DNA of 58,742 bases from Caulobacterales bacterium (lineage in GTDB: Bacteria; Pseudomonadota; Alphaproteobacteria; Caulobacterales; Caulobacteraceae): NCBI GenBank assembly GCA_016183935.1, contig JACPDR010000037.1:1-58742 (forward strand), written 5' to 3'. Each line of letters begins with the position of its first letter. The stretch's first letter is position 1. Shown piece after piece: positions 17,262 through 26,895 of this stretch. Both the position numbers and the translations under genes were made by a program. The notes beneath the pieces were generated by a model, which had not been told where the DNA came from, made no database searches, and was given only the letters and a program-made list of their open reading frames with translations.

Positions 17262-17591
17262 TCAGCCGCAGCGGACCTGTTCGATGATGTTGGTCTGTTC
17301 ATTGAAGAAGATGTTCAGGCGGTGGGGAGCATAGTCCTCGGTCACGGGGCAGGTGGTGCAGGTCACCCTGCGATTGACCACATCCACCGGAACGGGGATC
17401 TCGGTCTTCGGTTTCCCGACGAGCCACTGCATTTCGCCGGCGCGGCAGAGATCGGTCGTCGGATTGGCGGGGCGGGCGCCCACAGGCTGGCTCATCTGGG
17501 CCTTTTCGACGGCGCGCGGCGCGGGCGCGTCCGAGGCCGGGGTTTCGCACCCGGCCAGCGCCAGCACGGCGATCAGGCCGCCTTTTCCCAG
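17262..17591 (-). CDS. I78-family-like lipoprotein with CTTC motif (array member 1); start uncertain
   Basis: The frame contains a lipobox LAGC preceded by GGLIAVLA, a linker, then C(RAGEMQW)LVGK, RRVTCTTCPVTEDYAPHRLNI and a final VRCG: the same domain as members 2 and 3. No ATG gives a normal signal peptide. I give a CTG at 17591 (109 residues, AAGGA just upstream, overlapping the holC 3' end by 19 bases). Other choices are a CTG at 17576 or an ATG at 17711 deep inside holC. The overlap with holC suggests the array is co-transcribed with it. Confidence 0.65.
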   Translation of the reverse strand: MGKGGLIAVLALAGCETPASDAPAPRAVEKAQMSQPVGARPANPTTDLCRAGEMQWLVGKPKTEIPVPVDVVNRRVTCTTCPVTEDYAPHRLNIFFNEQTNIIEQVRCG

Positions 17592-18037
17592 CGTCCTTCG
17601 GGCGACTGCTTCCAGTAGGCGAGGTTGGCTCCGGCGTCCTTCAGCGTCTTCCAGCGCACCCGGGCCGCGGTCAGCGCCGCCTCGTCCCGACCGTCGAAGA
17701 TGATGAAGCATCGATCGAACCCTTTCGTATCGCCAAGCTCTGCGTCGTCCACGATGAACAGCGCCTGAGCGCCGTTCGGGTTCTCACCGGTCTGCGTCAG
17801 CAGGATCGGCTGGCGGGCCGCCTCGGGTTCCGAGGCCCGGCCGTGGGCCAGGAAACTGTCGTCCCGGTAGGTCCAGAGTCGTTCATCGATGTCGTCGAGC
17901 AGACTCTCGCCGGCGGCGCGCACCAGCGCCCGCCAGCCCCGCTCCCGCGTCTTCTCCAGCAGGCCGGGCAGCACCTGGTCGAGCGTCGAGCGCTCGAGGT
18001 GGTAGAACCAGATTTCGGGGCTGGAGCTCACCGTCAT
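17573..18037 (-). CDS. holC: DNA polymerase III chi subunit
   Basis: The chi subunit links the clamp loader to single-strand binding protein. The 154-residue protein has the chi-type opening IWFYHLERSTLDQVLPGLLEKTRERGW, a middle IDERLWTYRDDSFLAHG and a final WKTLKDAGANLAYWKQ. In related bacteria holC commonly neighbours pepA; here four small lipoprotein genes lie between, on the holC strand. A 19-base space separates it from the upstream ABC-F gene, so both may share a transcript. Confidence 0.9.
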   Translation of the reverse strand: MTVSSSPEIWFYHLERSTLDQVLPGLLEKTRERGWRALVRAAGESLLDDIDERLWTYRDDSFLAHGRASEPEAARQPILLTQTGENPNGAQALFIVDDAELGDTKGFDRCFIIFDGRDEAALTAARVRWKTLKDAGANLAYWKQSPEGRWEKAA

Positions 18038-18056
18038 ATCCGCGAGAATGGCCGGT

Positions 18057-19943
18057 TCACGCCACCTCCGCCAGCGCTTCCTCCGCCTGCATCCACGCGG
18101 CTTCCGCCGCTTCCAGATCGGCCTGGGTCTTCGCCCGCGCCCGGGTCAGTCCCTCCAGCGCCTTCGGATTGCTGATCGCGGCGTTGGCCAGGTCGTCGTC
18201 GATGCGCGCCACCTCGGCGGTCAGGGCGGCCATCCGCTCCTCGGCCTTCTTTACCGCGTGGCGCAGGGTCGAGGGCGAGGGGCCGGACTTCTTGTCGGCC
18301 TTCTTCGCCGGCGCTCCCGCGGGCGCCGGCTTCGCCTCCGCTTCCACCTTGATCTGACCGGGCTTCACCGCGGCCTGTTTCGCCCGGTCCAGCACGAACT
18401 TCGCATAGTCGTCCATGTCCCCGTCATAGGGTTTCACCGTTCCGTCCGCCGCCAGCCACAGCCGGTCGGCGACCAGCTCCATCAGCGAGCGGTCGTGGGT
18501 GATCAGGATCACGGCCCCGGAGTAGTCGTTAAGCGCGTCCAGCAGGGCCCGGCGACTGTCGATGTCGAGGTGGTTGGTCGGTTCGTCGAGGATCAGGATG
18601 TGCGGTGCGTCCATCGCCACCTGGTTGAGCAGCAGCCGCGCCCGCTCGCCGCCGGACAGGGAGGCGACGGTGGTCTCCTGCTTCTCATAGCCCAGGCCCC
18701 ACTGCGCCAGCTTCGAGCGCCGGCTGCTCTCGGTCGCGTCCGGCATCGCCCGCCGGACGATCTCCAGCGGCGTGTCGGTGGGGTCCATGGCCTCGATCTG
18801 GTGCTGGTGGAACCAGCCCACGCGCATCTTGCGGTCGCGGTGCAGTTCGCCGCTTTCGACGTTCAGCGCGCCGGCGATCATCTTGGCGAAGGTCGACTTG
18901 CCGGCGCCGTTGACGCCGAGCAGGCCGATGCGGTCGTCCAGGTCCATGCGCAGGTTGAGATTGCGCAGGATCGGCTTGCCCGGCTCGTAGCCGACATTGG
19001 CCTGTTCCAGCCGGATCAGCGGCGGGGCCAGCGGGCGCGGCGGCGAGGGCAGGGTGAAGGGCGCGACCCGCTCCTCGATGGTCGTGGCCACCGGCTGCAT
19101 CTTGGCCAACCGCTTCATCCGCGACTGGGCCTGGGCGGCCTTGGAGGCCTTGGCCTTGAAGCGGTCGACGAAGGCCTGCAGGTGGGCGCGCTCGGCGTCC
19201 TGCTTGGCCTTGGCCGACAGTTGCAGCCTGGCCTTCTCGGCGCGGGCCTTTTCGAACTGGCCGTAGTTGCCGGTGTAGAGCTCCAGCGTCCGGTTCGCGA
19301 GATGCAGGATGTGGGTGCAGCAGTTATCCAGCAGTTCGCGGTCGTGGCTGATGATCAGGGCGGTGTGCGGGTATTTCTTCAGCCGCGCTTCCAGCCACAG
19401 CGCCCCTTCGAGGTCGAGGTAGTTGGTCGGCTCGTCGAGCAGCAGCATGTCCGGCTCGGCGAACAGGGCCGCGGCCAGCGCCACCCGCATGCGCCAGCCG
19501 CCCGAGAACTCCGACATCGGCCGCTGCTGGTTTTCCTGGTCGAAGCCGAGGCCGACGAGGATTTCGGACGCCCGGGCCGGAGCGGCGTCGGCGTCGATCT
19601 CGATCAGCCGTGTCCAGATCTCGCCCATCTCCTCCGGCTCGGCGGTCTCCAGCCGGGTCAGCAGGTCGTGACGCTCCTCGTCCGCCTCGAGGATGGTCTC
19701 CAGCACGCTGACCGGCGTGGCCGGGTGTTCCTGATCCACCGAGCCGATGCGCGCGGTCTTGGGCAGGCTGATCTCGTCGCCGCCGGCCGCCAGCTCGCCG
19801 AGGATCAGCTTGAACAGCGTCGACTTGCCGATGCCGTTGCGGCCGACCAGCCCGACCTTCGAGCCCGGCGGCAGGCTGACGGAGGCGTCGTCGAGGAATT
19901 TGCGGCCCCAGGCGCTGAAGGTCAGGTCGGTGATCTGGAGCAT
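18057..19943 (-). CDS. ABC-F family ATPase (YheS/Uup-like)
   Basis: Soluble protein of 628 residues with two ABC domains and no membrane segments, i.e. the ABC-F class that acts on ribosomes. Walker A motifs are GRNGIGKST (N-terminal domain) and GVNGAGKST; signatures are [11 protein letters not shown] and [22 protein letters not shown] and [12 protein letters not shown] are the Walker B regions. A charged linker lies between the domains and an Ala/Lys-rich, likely coiled-coil C-terminus follows. The ATG at 19943 matches the family start ([10 protein letters not shown]); an upstream TTG is less likely. Which ABC-F subgroup it belongs to is uncertain. Confidence 0.9.
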   Translation of the reverse strand: MLQITDLTFSAWGRKFLDDASVSLPPGSKVGLVGRNGIGKSTLFKLILGELAAGGDEISLPKTARIGSVDQEHPATPVSVLETILEADEERHDLLTRLETAEPEEMGEIWTRLIEIDADAAPARASEILVGLGFDQENQQRPMSEFSGGWRMRVALAAALFAEPDMLLLDEPTNYLDLEGALWLEARLKKYPHTALIISHDRELLDNCCTHILHLANRTLELYTGNYGQFEKARAEKARLQLSAKAKQDAERAHLQAFVDRFKAKASKAAQAQSRMKRLAKMQPVATTIEERVAPFTLPSPPRPLAPPLIRLEQANVGYEPGKPILRNLNLRMDLDDRIGLLGVNGAGKSTFAKMIAGALNVESGELHRDRKMRVGWFHQHQIEAMDPTDTPLEIVRRAMPDATESSRRSKLAQWGLGYEKQETTVASLSGGERARLLLNQVAMDAPHILILDEPTNHLDIDSRRALLDALNDYSGAVILITHDRSLMELVADRLWLAADGTVKPYDGDMDDYAKFVLDRAKQAAVKPGQIKVEAEAKPAPAGAPAKKADKKSGPSPSTLRHAVKKAEERMAALTAEVARIDDDLANAAISNPKALEGLTRARAKTQADLEAAEAAWMQAEEALAEVA

Positions 19944-20020
19944 GGCGAGAAGAAAAACCTTGTCCCTCAAGCAGCGAGGCGCCGCGCGCCGGGCGGTGGG
20001 GACACAAGAAAGAGGGATGG

Positions 20021-20049
20021 TTGGAAACCGGGGAGGGCGCGTCTATAAG
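20021..20049 (+). promoter_or_regulatory. Candidate housekeeping-sigma promoter of ndk
   Basis: TTGGAA (20021-20026), a 17-base spacer and TATAAG (20044-20049), 37 bases before the ndk ATG. This is the best-looking promoter in the window for an otherwise GC-rich region. Transcription would start about 20056. Confidence 0.5.
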
Positions 20050-20086
20050 CCCGCCACCCTCAATCTCCCAACAAGAAGTCACTCCC

Positions 20087-20506
20087 ATGACCGAACGCAC
20101 GTTCTCGATCATCAAGCCCGACGCCACGCGCCGCAACCTGACCGGCGCCATCAACGCCGTGATCGAGGGCGCCGGCCTGCGCATCGTCGCCCAGCGCCGC
20201 GTCAAGCTGACCGAGGCCCAGGCGAAGAAATTCTACGAAGTCCACGCCGAGCGTCCGTTCTACGGCGAACTGGTCTCGCAGATGACCGCCGAGCCGGTCG
20301 TGGTCCAGGTGCTGGAAGGCCCGAACGCCGTCGCCGCCTACCGTGAAGTCATGGGCGCCACCAACCCGAAGGACGCCGCTGACGGCACCATCCGCAAGCA
20401 GTTCGCCCTGTCGATCGGCGAGAACTCGGTGCACGGCTCGGACTCGATCGAGAACGCCGGCATCGAGATTGCCCAGTTCTTCACGGACGACCAGATCGTC
20501 GGCTGA
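20087..20506 (+). CDS. ndk: Nucleoside diphosphate kinase
   Basis: Transfers the gamma-phosphate between nucleoside di- and triphosphates via a phosphohistidine. The 139-residue protein has the family opening [11 protein letters not shown] and the active site NSVHGSDS with H116. [15 protein letters not shown] differs from the common FA.SIG.N..HGSD only conservatively. The ATG at 20087 was chosen because it gives the standard length; an upstream in-frame ATG at 20021 overlaps the promoter. A strong hairpin at 20533 ends the gene. Confidence 0.97.
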   Translation: MTERTFSIIKPDATRRNLTGAINAVIEGAGLRIVAQRRVKLTEAQAKKFYEVHAERPFYGELVSQMTAEPVVVQVLEGPNAVAAYREVMGATNPKDAADGTIRKQFALSIGENSVHGSDSIENAGIEIAQFFTDDQIVG

Positions 20507-20532
20507 TTGCTGACGCTTCCTGGATCAGATCG

Positions 20533-20562
20533 CGGCCGGATCGGTGACGATCCGGCCGTTGT
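20533..20562 (+). terminator. Terminator of ndk
   Basis: Perfect 11-bp stem CGGCCGGATCG / CGATCCGGCCG (20533-20543 and 20548-20558) with a GTGA tetraloop, followed by TTGT. It lies 26 bases after the ndk stop and 30 bases before the next gene. Confidence 0.7.
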
Positions 20563-20592
20563 CGTGTCAGGCTCCCGGCGGAAGCGAGTCGG

Positions 20593-21246
20593 ATGAGAGA
20601 ATACGGACACAGAGGGGTGCTGCTGGCCGCCAGCCTGTCGGCGCTGGCCGGATTCGTCGACGCCGTCGGCTTCATGACGCTGGGCGGCTTCTTCGTCTCC
20701 TTCATGAGCGGGAACCTGACGCGACTGGGCGTCGGGGCGGCGACGGGCCGCTGGGACCAGGCCGCGCTGGCGGCGGGTCTGATCGGGTTGTTCGTCCTCG
20801 GCGTGATCGCGGGCGCCCTGGTGGCGCGGCGGGCGGGGGAGGGGCGGCGCTCGGCGGTGCTGGCGGTGGAGGCAGCGCTCCTGCTCGGAGCGGCGGCGCT
20901 CTGCACCGCCGGCTGGAATGGACCGGGCATGGCGGCCGTGGTGCTGGCCATGGGCGTCGAGAACGCGGTGTTCCAGCGCCAGGGCGACGTCGGCGTGGGC
21001 CTCACCTACATGACCGGCACGCTGGTGCGGATGGGACAGCGCCTCGCCACGGCCTTGTGCGGCGGACCGCGGTGGGAGTGGGTTCCGTTCCTGCTGCTGT
21101 GGATCGGCCTGACGGCGGGCGGCGCGTTGGGGGCGACGGCCTTTCTCCTCTGGGGCCTGCTGACGCTGTGGTTCGCCTGCGCGGTGGTCGTCTTCCTGGC
21201 GATAGCCGTGCGGCTGGCCGAGAATCGGGCGGAACGGGCCGGATAG
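20593..21246 (+). CDS. DUF1275 family membrane protein
   Basis: A 217-residue protein with six or so hydrophobic segments. The opening AGFVDAVGFMTLGGFFVSFMSGNLTRLG matches the YoaK/DUF1275 family, which has a conserved FVSFMSGN motif in its first loop. The mid-region FQRQGDVGVGLTYMTGTLVRMG is also family-like. Function of the family is unknown; a transport role is only guessed from topology. It sits alone between two terminators. Confidence 0.88.
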   Translation: MREYGHRGVLLAASLSALAGFVDAVGFMTLGGFFVSFMSGNLTRLGVGAATGRWDQAALAAGLIGLFVLGVIAGALVARRAGEGRRSAVLAVEAALLLGAAALCTAGWNGPGMAAVVLAMGVENAVFQRQGDVGVGLTYMTGTLVRMGQRLATALCGGPRWEWVPFLLLWIGLTAGGALGATAFLLWGLLTLWFACAVVVFLAIAVRLAENRAERAG

Positions 21247-21288
21247 CGGAACGTTGTCCCGGGGCCTCATCTCCCCGGAGGAACAATC

Positions 21289-21501
21289 ATGAAAACCCTG
21301 CTCAAGCTCTCTTCCGCCGCCGCCGCCGTGACGCTTCTGGCGGCCTGCGGCACGACTGTTGAACAACGCGCCGCGACCGGCGCCCTCGCCGGCGCGGCCG
21401 CCGGTCAGGTAATCGGCGGCAATACCGAAGCGACCGTCGCCGGCGCCGTCGTGGGCGGCGTGGCCGGTGCGGCCACCACCCCCCGCCGTCGCCCCCGCTG
21501 A
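21289..21501 (+). CDS. Small glycine-zipper lipoprotein
   Basis: A 70-residue protein with a lipobox LAAC at about residues 17-20, followed by a short region and a small-residue run (GALAGAAAGQVIGG, AGAVVGGVAGAA) with the GxxxG spacing of glycine-zipper proteins such as OsmB/SlyB-like lipoproteins. It ends in a basic PRRRPR tail. GGAGGA directly upstream (21276-21281) is a strong SD. Probably attached to the outer membrane; role unknown. Confidence 0.8.
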   Translation: MKTLLKLSSAAAAVTLLAACGTTVEQRAATGALAGAAAGQVIGGNTEATVAGAVVGGVAGAATTPRRRPR

Positions 21502-21517
21502 TCCGGCGACCATGAAA

Positions 21518-21547
21518 ACGGCCCCGGCGAGCGATCGCCGGGGCCGT
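21518..21547. terminator. Bidirectional terminator
   Basis: Perfect 13-bp stem ACGGCCCCGGCGA / TCGCCGGGGCCGT (21518-21530 and 21535-21547), loop GCGA. On the minus strand the stem runs into TTTT, which fits the end of the M13 peptidase gene. On the plus strand it follows the small lipoprotein by 17 bases. Confidence 0.8.
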
Positions 21548-21572
21548 CATCATCTTTGCGGCGTGGCTGCGC

Positions 21573-23636
21573 CTACCAGATGCGGGCGCGCGCGTCCGGC
21601 GCGAGGTACTGCTCGTCGCCCGGCTGGACCCCGAACGCCTCGTACCAAGCGTCGATGTTCCGCACCGTGGCCCCGGCCCGGTACTGGGCCGGCGAGTGCG
21701 GATCGACGGTGACCTGCTGGCGCAGGGCCTCGTCGCGGATGTTCTCGCGCCAGACCTGGGCCCAGCCGAGGAACACCCGCTGGTCGCCGGTCAGGCCGTT
21801 GATGACCGGGGCCGGCTCGCCGTTCAGCGACAGGTGATAGGCGTCCAGCGCCAGCAGCAGGCCGCCCAGGTCGGCGATGTTCTCGCCCATGGTCAGGTCG
21901 CCGTTGACGGTCGCGCCCTCGAACGGGCTCAGCGCCGAATACTGGGCGCCCAGCACCCTGGCCCGCTCCTCGAACTTGGCGGCGTCCTCGGCGGTCCACC
22001 AGTCGCGCAGCACCCCGTCGCCGTCGACCTTGCGGCCCTGGTCGTCGAAACCGTGGGTGATCTCGTGGCCGATGACCGCGCCGATGCCGCCGTAGTTCAC
22101 GGCCGGATCGGCGTTCGGATCGAAGAACGGCGCCTGAAGGATCGCCGCCGGGAAGACGATCTCGTTGCGCGGCGGGTTGTAGTAGGCGTTCACCGTCTGG
22201 GGCGTCATGCCCCATTCCAGCGGATCGACCGGCTTGTTCAGCTTGCCGAGGTTCCACGCCCATTCGAAGGCCGACGAGCGTTCGACGTTGCCGTACAGGT
22301 CGCCCGGCTCCAGCCGCAGGCCGTCATAGCTGCGCCACTGCTCGGGATAGCCGATCTTCACCCCGAAACGGCTCATCTTGTAGAGCGCCTGCTGGCGGGT
22401 CTCGGGGCTCATCCAGTCCAGCCCCTCGATGCGGGCGGTCATGGCGCGGCGCAGGTTGGCGACCAGCTCCTCCATCTGGGCCTTGGACTCGGCCGGGAAG
22501 TGGCGGGCGACGTATTCCTTGCCCAGCGACTCGCCGAGCGAGCCGTCGACCAGTTGCACGCCCCGCTTCCACCGCGGACGGTTCTCGGGCTGGCCGTTCA
22601 GGACCTTGCCGAAGAAGTCGAAATTGGCGTCGACGAAGGCCTGCGACAGATAGGGCGACGCCTGTTCGACGATGTGGAACGCCTGCCACGACTGCAGCGT
22701 CTCGACCGGGGTCTCGGCGAAGACCGACGCCATGCCGGGGAAGGCCGTGTTGTTCATGGCGATCAGCGTGGGCGTGCTGTCCAGTCCGGCCCCGCGCGCC
22801 CACGCCGTCCAGTCGAACCCGGGGGCCGTCGTGGTCAGGTCGGCGACCGTGGTCGGATTATACAGTTTCTCCAGCTGGCGGCTCTCGACCTGGGTCCAGT
22901 GGTGTTCGGCGATCCGCGTTTCGAAGGCGACGATGTCGGCCGCCGCCTGTTCCGCGTCGGGCCAGCCGGCCAGCGTCAGCGCCTGGGCCACATAGGCCTG
23001 GTAGCCTGCCTTCTGCTCGGCGAAGCTGGCTTCCAGATAATAGTCGCGGTCCGGCAGGCCGAGCCCGCCCTGGACGATGTAGGCGCTGTTCCTGTCCGGC
23101 TCCTTGAGGTCCTCGAACACCGCCGCGCCGAACAGGCTCGATCCGAAGCCGCCTTGGGTGCGGCCCATCAGTTCGGCGATCTTCTCGTGGGTGTCGGCGG
23201 CGCGGACCTCGGCGAGGTCGGCCTGCAGCGGGCCGGCGGCGAGCGCATTCACCGCCGCCTCGTCCATGAAGCTGGCGTAGAAGGCGCCGATGCGGGCGGC
23301 CTCCGGGCTCGAGGCCGGGGCGGCCGCGCTCTCCTCGATGAGGGCCTTCAGATTGTCCTGCGAGCGGTCGTACAGCATGTCGAACACGCCGTAGGAGGTC
23401 TTGTCGCCCGGGATCGGCGTGTCCCGCAGATAGACGCCGCTGGCGAAGCGGTTGAAGTCGTCGCCGGGCGCCACAGCGGTGTCCATGCCGGCGGCGTCGA
23501 AGCCGAACTCGCCGATCTCGGCCTGGGTGGTCGACGGAATCTCGACGATCGGCGGCGCGCTCTGGGCGGCGGCGGCTCCAGCCGCGAGCAGGAGAACAGC
23601 GCTGGCCGCGCAGGCCATGAGACGAAGTTTGAGCAT
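21573..23636 (-). CDS. M13 family metalloendopeptidase (PepO/neprilysin-like)
   Basis: Secreted zinc peptidase of 687 residues. Signal peptide: MLKLRLMACAASAVLLLAAG, with cleavage near AAAQ. Zinc motif HEITH at residues 524-528 in GGIGAVIGHEITHGFDD, and the third ligand in GENIADLGG, both M13 hallmarks. NAYYNPPRNEIVFPAAILQ (substrate-binding) and the final IW are also family-typical. I start at 23636 for the signal peptide; the frame extends 22 codons further upstream. It probably degrades peptides in the periplasm. Confidence 0.93.
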   Translation of the reverse strand: MLKLRLMACAASAVLLLAAGAAAAQSAPPIVEIPSTTQAEIGEFGFDAAGMDTAVAPGDDFNRFASGVYLRDTPIPGDKTSYGVFDMLYDRSQDNLKALIEESAAAPASSPEAARIGAFYASFMDEAAVNALAAGPLQADLAEVRAADTHEKIAELMGRTQGGFGSSLFGAAVFEDLKEPDRNSAYIVQGGLGLPDRDYYLEASFAEQKAGYQAYVAQALTLAGWPDAEQAAADIVAFETRIAEHHWTQVESRQLEKLYNPTTVADLTTTAPGFDWTAWARGAGLDSTPTLIAMNNTAFPGMASVFAETPVETLQSWQAFHIVEQASPYLSQAFVDANFDFFGKVLNGQPENRPRWKRGVQLVDGSLGESLGKEYVARHFPAESKAQMEELVANLRRAMTARIEGLDWMSPETRQQALYKMSRFGVKIGYPEQWRSYDGLRLEPGDLYGNVERSSAFEWAWNLGKLNKPVDPLEWGMTPQTVNAYYNPPRNEIVFPAAILQAPFFDPNADPAVNYGGIGAVIGHEITHGFDDQGRKVDGDGVLRDWWTAEDAAKFEERARVLGAQYSALSPFEGATVNGDLTMGENIADLGGLLLALDAYHLSLNGEPAPVINGLTGDQRVFLGWAQVWRENIRDEALRQQVTVDPHSPAQYRAGATVRNIDAWYEAFGVQPGDEQYLAPDARARIW

Positions 23637-23708
23637 GAGAGCCCCCGGTTGAAATCCGGCGGCAACCTGACTCAAGCCACGAGCCCTGTCGCGGCGAAAC
23701 ACGCCAGA

Positions 23709-24314
23709 TTACAAACTTCTCATCTGCGACCGGCAGAAGTCGGCCAGCGCCCGCGGATACAGCTGGTGTTCCGCCGTCAGCACCCGCTGGGCCAGCGAGG
23801 CCGGGGTGTCGTCCGCCAGCATCGGCACGGCCGCCTGCGCCAGCATCGGTCCCTCGTCGACGCCCTCGGTGACCAGATGGACGGTGCAGCCGGCCTCGAC
23901 GTCGCCCGCCGCCAGCGCCCGGGCATGGGTGTCCAGTCCCGGGTATTTCGGCAGCAGGCTGGGATGGATGTTCAGCATCCGCCCCTTCCATCTCTGCACC
24001 AGCCAAGGGGTCAGCAAGCGCATATAGCCGGCCAGGGCCACCACCTCGATCCCGTGCTCCCCCAGCAAAGCGTCGACCGCCCGTTCGTGCGCCTCGCGAT
24101 CCTTGCCGAAGACGCGATGATCGACCGCCGCGACGGCGACGCCCTTCTCCCGCGCGATCGCCAGACCTCCGGCGTCGGGCCGGTTGGACAGCACCAGTGC
24201 GATCTCGAACGGGCAGTCGTCCGCGCGCGCCGCATCCACCAGCGCGGCCATGTTGGAGCCGGAGCCGGAAATCAGGACGGCGACGCGAACGCGGCCCGGA
24301 GGCAGGGTTGGCAT
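23709..24314 (-). CDS. purN: Phosphoribosylglycinamide formyltransferase
   Basis: Third step of purine synthesis: formylation of GAR from 10-formyl-THF. The 201-residue protein has VAVLISGSGSNMAALVDA at the N-terminus, LAGYMRLLTPWLV, then NIHPSLLPKYPGLDTHARAL containing the catalytic asparagine and histidine, and HLVTEGVDEGPML with the catalytic aspartate. It overlaps the M28 peptidase stop by one base, which lies between it and purM. Confidence 0.97.
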   Translation of the reverse strand: MPTLPPGRVRVAVLISGSGSNMAALVDAARADDCPFEIALVLSNRPDAGGLAIAREKGVAVAAVDHRVFGKDREAHERAVDALLGEHGIEVVALAGYMRLLTPWLVQRWKGRMLNIHPSLLPKYPGLDTHARALAAGDVEAGCTVHLVTEGVDEGPMLAQAAVPMLADDTPASLAQRVLTAEHQLYPRALADFCRSQMRSL

Positions 24315-25693
24315 CAGCGGGCCGGCGGGGCCGGGTCGCCGACCGAGACGAAGGCGCCGGACGGGCCCGGGAAGACCACCGGGCTCTCGTAGCCGTCGTC
24401 GGAGACGGCCGAAACGCCGAAGAAGTAATCGTCGATGACCACGCCCGGGAGCACCATTCCGGTCGCCGATCCGGCCCAGCGGCTATGGGTCCATTGCGGG
24501 GCCGTCGTCGACCGCCACCAGACGCGATAGCCCGCCGCGCCCGGGACCGCCTCCCACGCCACCGTCGTGTCCGGCTTGACCGCGCCCTCGATGGTCACGC
24601 CCAGCGGGGTGGCGGGGGCGTTGGCCAGCGCCGCCATCGAAACGATGTTCAGCCGCGCCACCTGGCCGAGGTAGTCGAAGTCCACCCCCTCGATGACATC
24701 CCCGTAGTGGACGCCGTCCTCGACCCGCAGGTCCTGGTGCTGGCGGTCGTAGTTCTCGGCGCCCTCGCTGATGCGCACGGCGGGGAAGCCGTGGCGCAGC
24801 ATCTCGACCTGGTCGCCGCCGCGGCCGTAGCGGTCGGTGCGATAGATCATCTCGACGTCGAAATTGGTCAGGTAGCGGTCGGCGATGGCGTCGATGAAGC
24901 GCGCCAGGTTCCGCGACGACGAATCGACTTCGCCGCCGTTGTAGCGACGGCGCTCGGCCTGGGCGGGGGTCTCCACGGTCTTGGTGCCCTCCGAGAAGAC
25001 CCGCACCCGGGTGGTGTCCCGCACGCCCGACTGGCCTTCGGAGTTGCCCACGATGTCGTTGTTCAGATTGGCCTCGACCCGCCAGCCCTGCGCCTGGGCG
25101 TAGTCGGCCAGGATCTTGCCGCCCAGCAGGCCCTGCTCTTCACCCGACAGGGCGGCATAGACCAGGGTGGCGTCGAACCGGTGCTTCGACAGCACCCGCG
25201 CCGCCTCCAGCACCGCCGCCACGCCCGAGGCGTCGTCGTTGGCCCCCGGCGCGTCGTCGGTGAAATTCATCACGTCGGTGACGCGCGAGTCGATGTGGCC
25301 GGAGATGATGATGACCCGGTTCGGATCGCCCGTGCCCCGCTGGATGGCGACGATGTCGACCACCTCGGTCGGCGTCGGCACGCGCCGGCCCGTGACGGTG
25401 TCCGACGGCGTCACCACGGTCAGACAGCCGCCGCAGTCACGGCTGATGCCCTCGAATTGCCGCTGGGCCCAGCGCCGCGCCGCGCCGATGCCGCGCGTGT
25501 CCGACTGCGTCTCCGACAGGGTGTGGCGGGTGCCGAAGCCGACCAGGGCCTCGATGTCCGCCCGCATCCGCTCGGGCCGGACCTCGCCCGCCACCTGGTG
25601 AAGCAGCGCCTGCTCGGACGGGGCAGGGGTCTGCGCCGCGGCGGAACCGGAGACCAGCAACAGCCCGGTCAGGGCGATCGACAGCGCGCGCAT
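24314..25693 (-). CDS. Secreted M28 family zinc peptidase
   Basis: Signal peptide (ALSIALTGLLLVSGSAAAQ) and an M28 domain of aminopeptidase type. Zinc-ligand motifs are IISGHIDSR (His, Asp), PGANDDASGVAAVLEAAR, SGEEQGLLGGK (catalytic Glu-Glu) and later GGDQVEML; a C-terminal fibronectin-III-like stretch (APATPLGVTIEGA to SDDGYESP) follows. The start at 25693 has GAGG 6 bases upstream; an ATG four codons earlier is possible. Its position inside the purM-purN pair, joined to purN by a one-base overlap, is unusual for a peptidase. Confidence 0.9.
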   Translation of the reverse strand: MRALSIALTGLLLVSGSAAAQTPAPSEQALLHQVAGEVRPERMRADIEALVGFGTRHTLSETQSDTRGIGAARRWAQRQFEGISRDCGGCLTVVTPSDTVTGRRVPTPTEVVDIVAIQRGTGDPNRVIIISGHIDSRVTDVMNFTDDAPGANDDASGVAAVLEAARVLSKHRFDATLVYAALSGEEQGLLGGKILADYAQAQGWRVEANLNNDIVGNSEGQSGVRDTTRVRVFSEGTKTVETPAQAERRRYNGGEVDSSSRNLARFIDAIADRYLTNFDVEMIYRTDRYGRGGDQVEMLRHGFPAVRISEGAENYDRQHQDLRVEDGVHYGDVIEGVDFDYLGQVARLNIVSMAALANAPATPLGVTIEGAVKPDTTVAWEAVPGAAGYRVWWRSTTAPQWTHSRWAGSATGMVLPGVVIDDYFFGVSAVSDDGYESPVVFPGPSGAFVSVGDPAPPAR

Positions 25694-25777
25694 CGGCGAC
25701 CTCATGATGTGGAAGGCGCGGACCTTGCCGGGGCGGAGGGCGACGGTCAATGCGCCGGCCTCGCCGCCTGACGGGCT

Positions 25778-26815
<1,038 letters not shown>

Positions 26816-26858
26816 CGGTCACGGGCCTGAATCAGTGGGCGGATTTGTGCGGCGGCTC

Positions 26859-26895
26859 TTGCCACAACCGCGGTGCGCGGGGCTATAGCATCCCA
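26859..26895 (+). promoter_or_regulatory. Candidate promoter of rnd placing transcription start at the ATG
   Basis: TTGCCA at 26859-26864 and TATAGC at 26884-26889 with a 19-base spacer. The -10 element ends only 6 bases before the rnd ATG and no SD is present, so the mRNA would be leaderless or nearly so. Leaderless mRNAs are well documented in Caulobacter. Confidence 0.35.

Noticed and set aside
18048..20048. 666-codon plus-strand frame antisense to the ABC-F gene
   Set aside because: Same bias effect; the ABC-F reading frame has two complete ATPase domains, so the opposite frame is not a gene.
21696..24392. Very long plus-strand open frame (898 codons) antisense to the M13 peptidase and purN
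   Set aside because: It is a by-product of GC-rich codon bias: the minus-strand genes have full domain motifs and signal peptides, while this frame is Gly/Ala/Arg/Val/Leu-rich and matches no fold.
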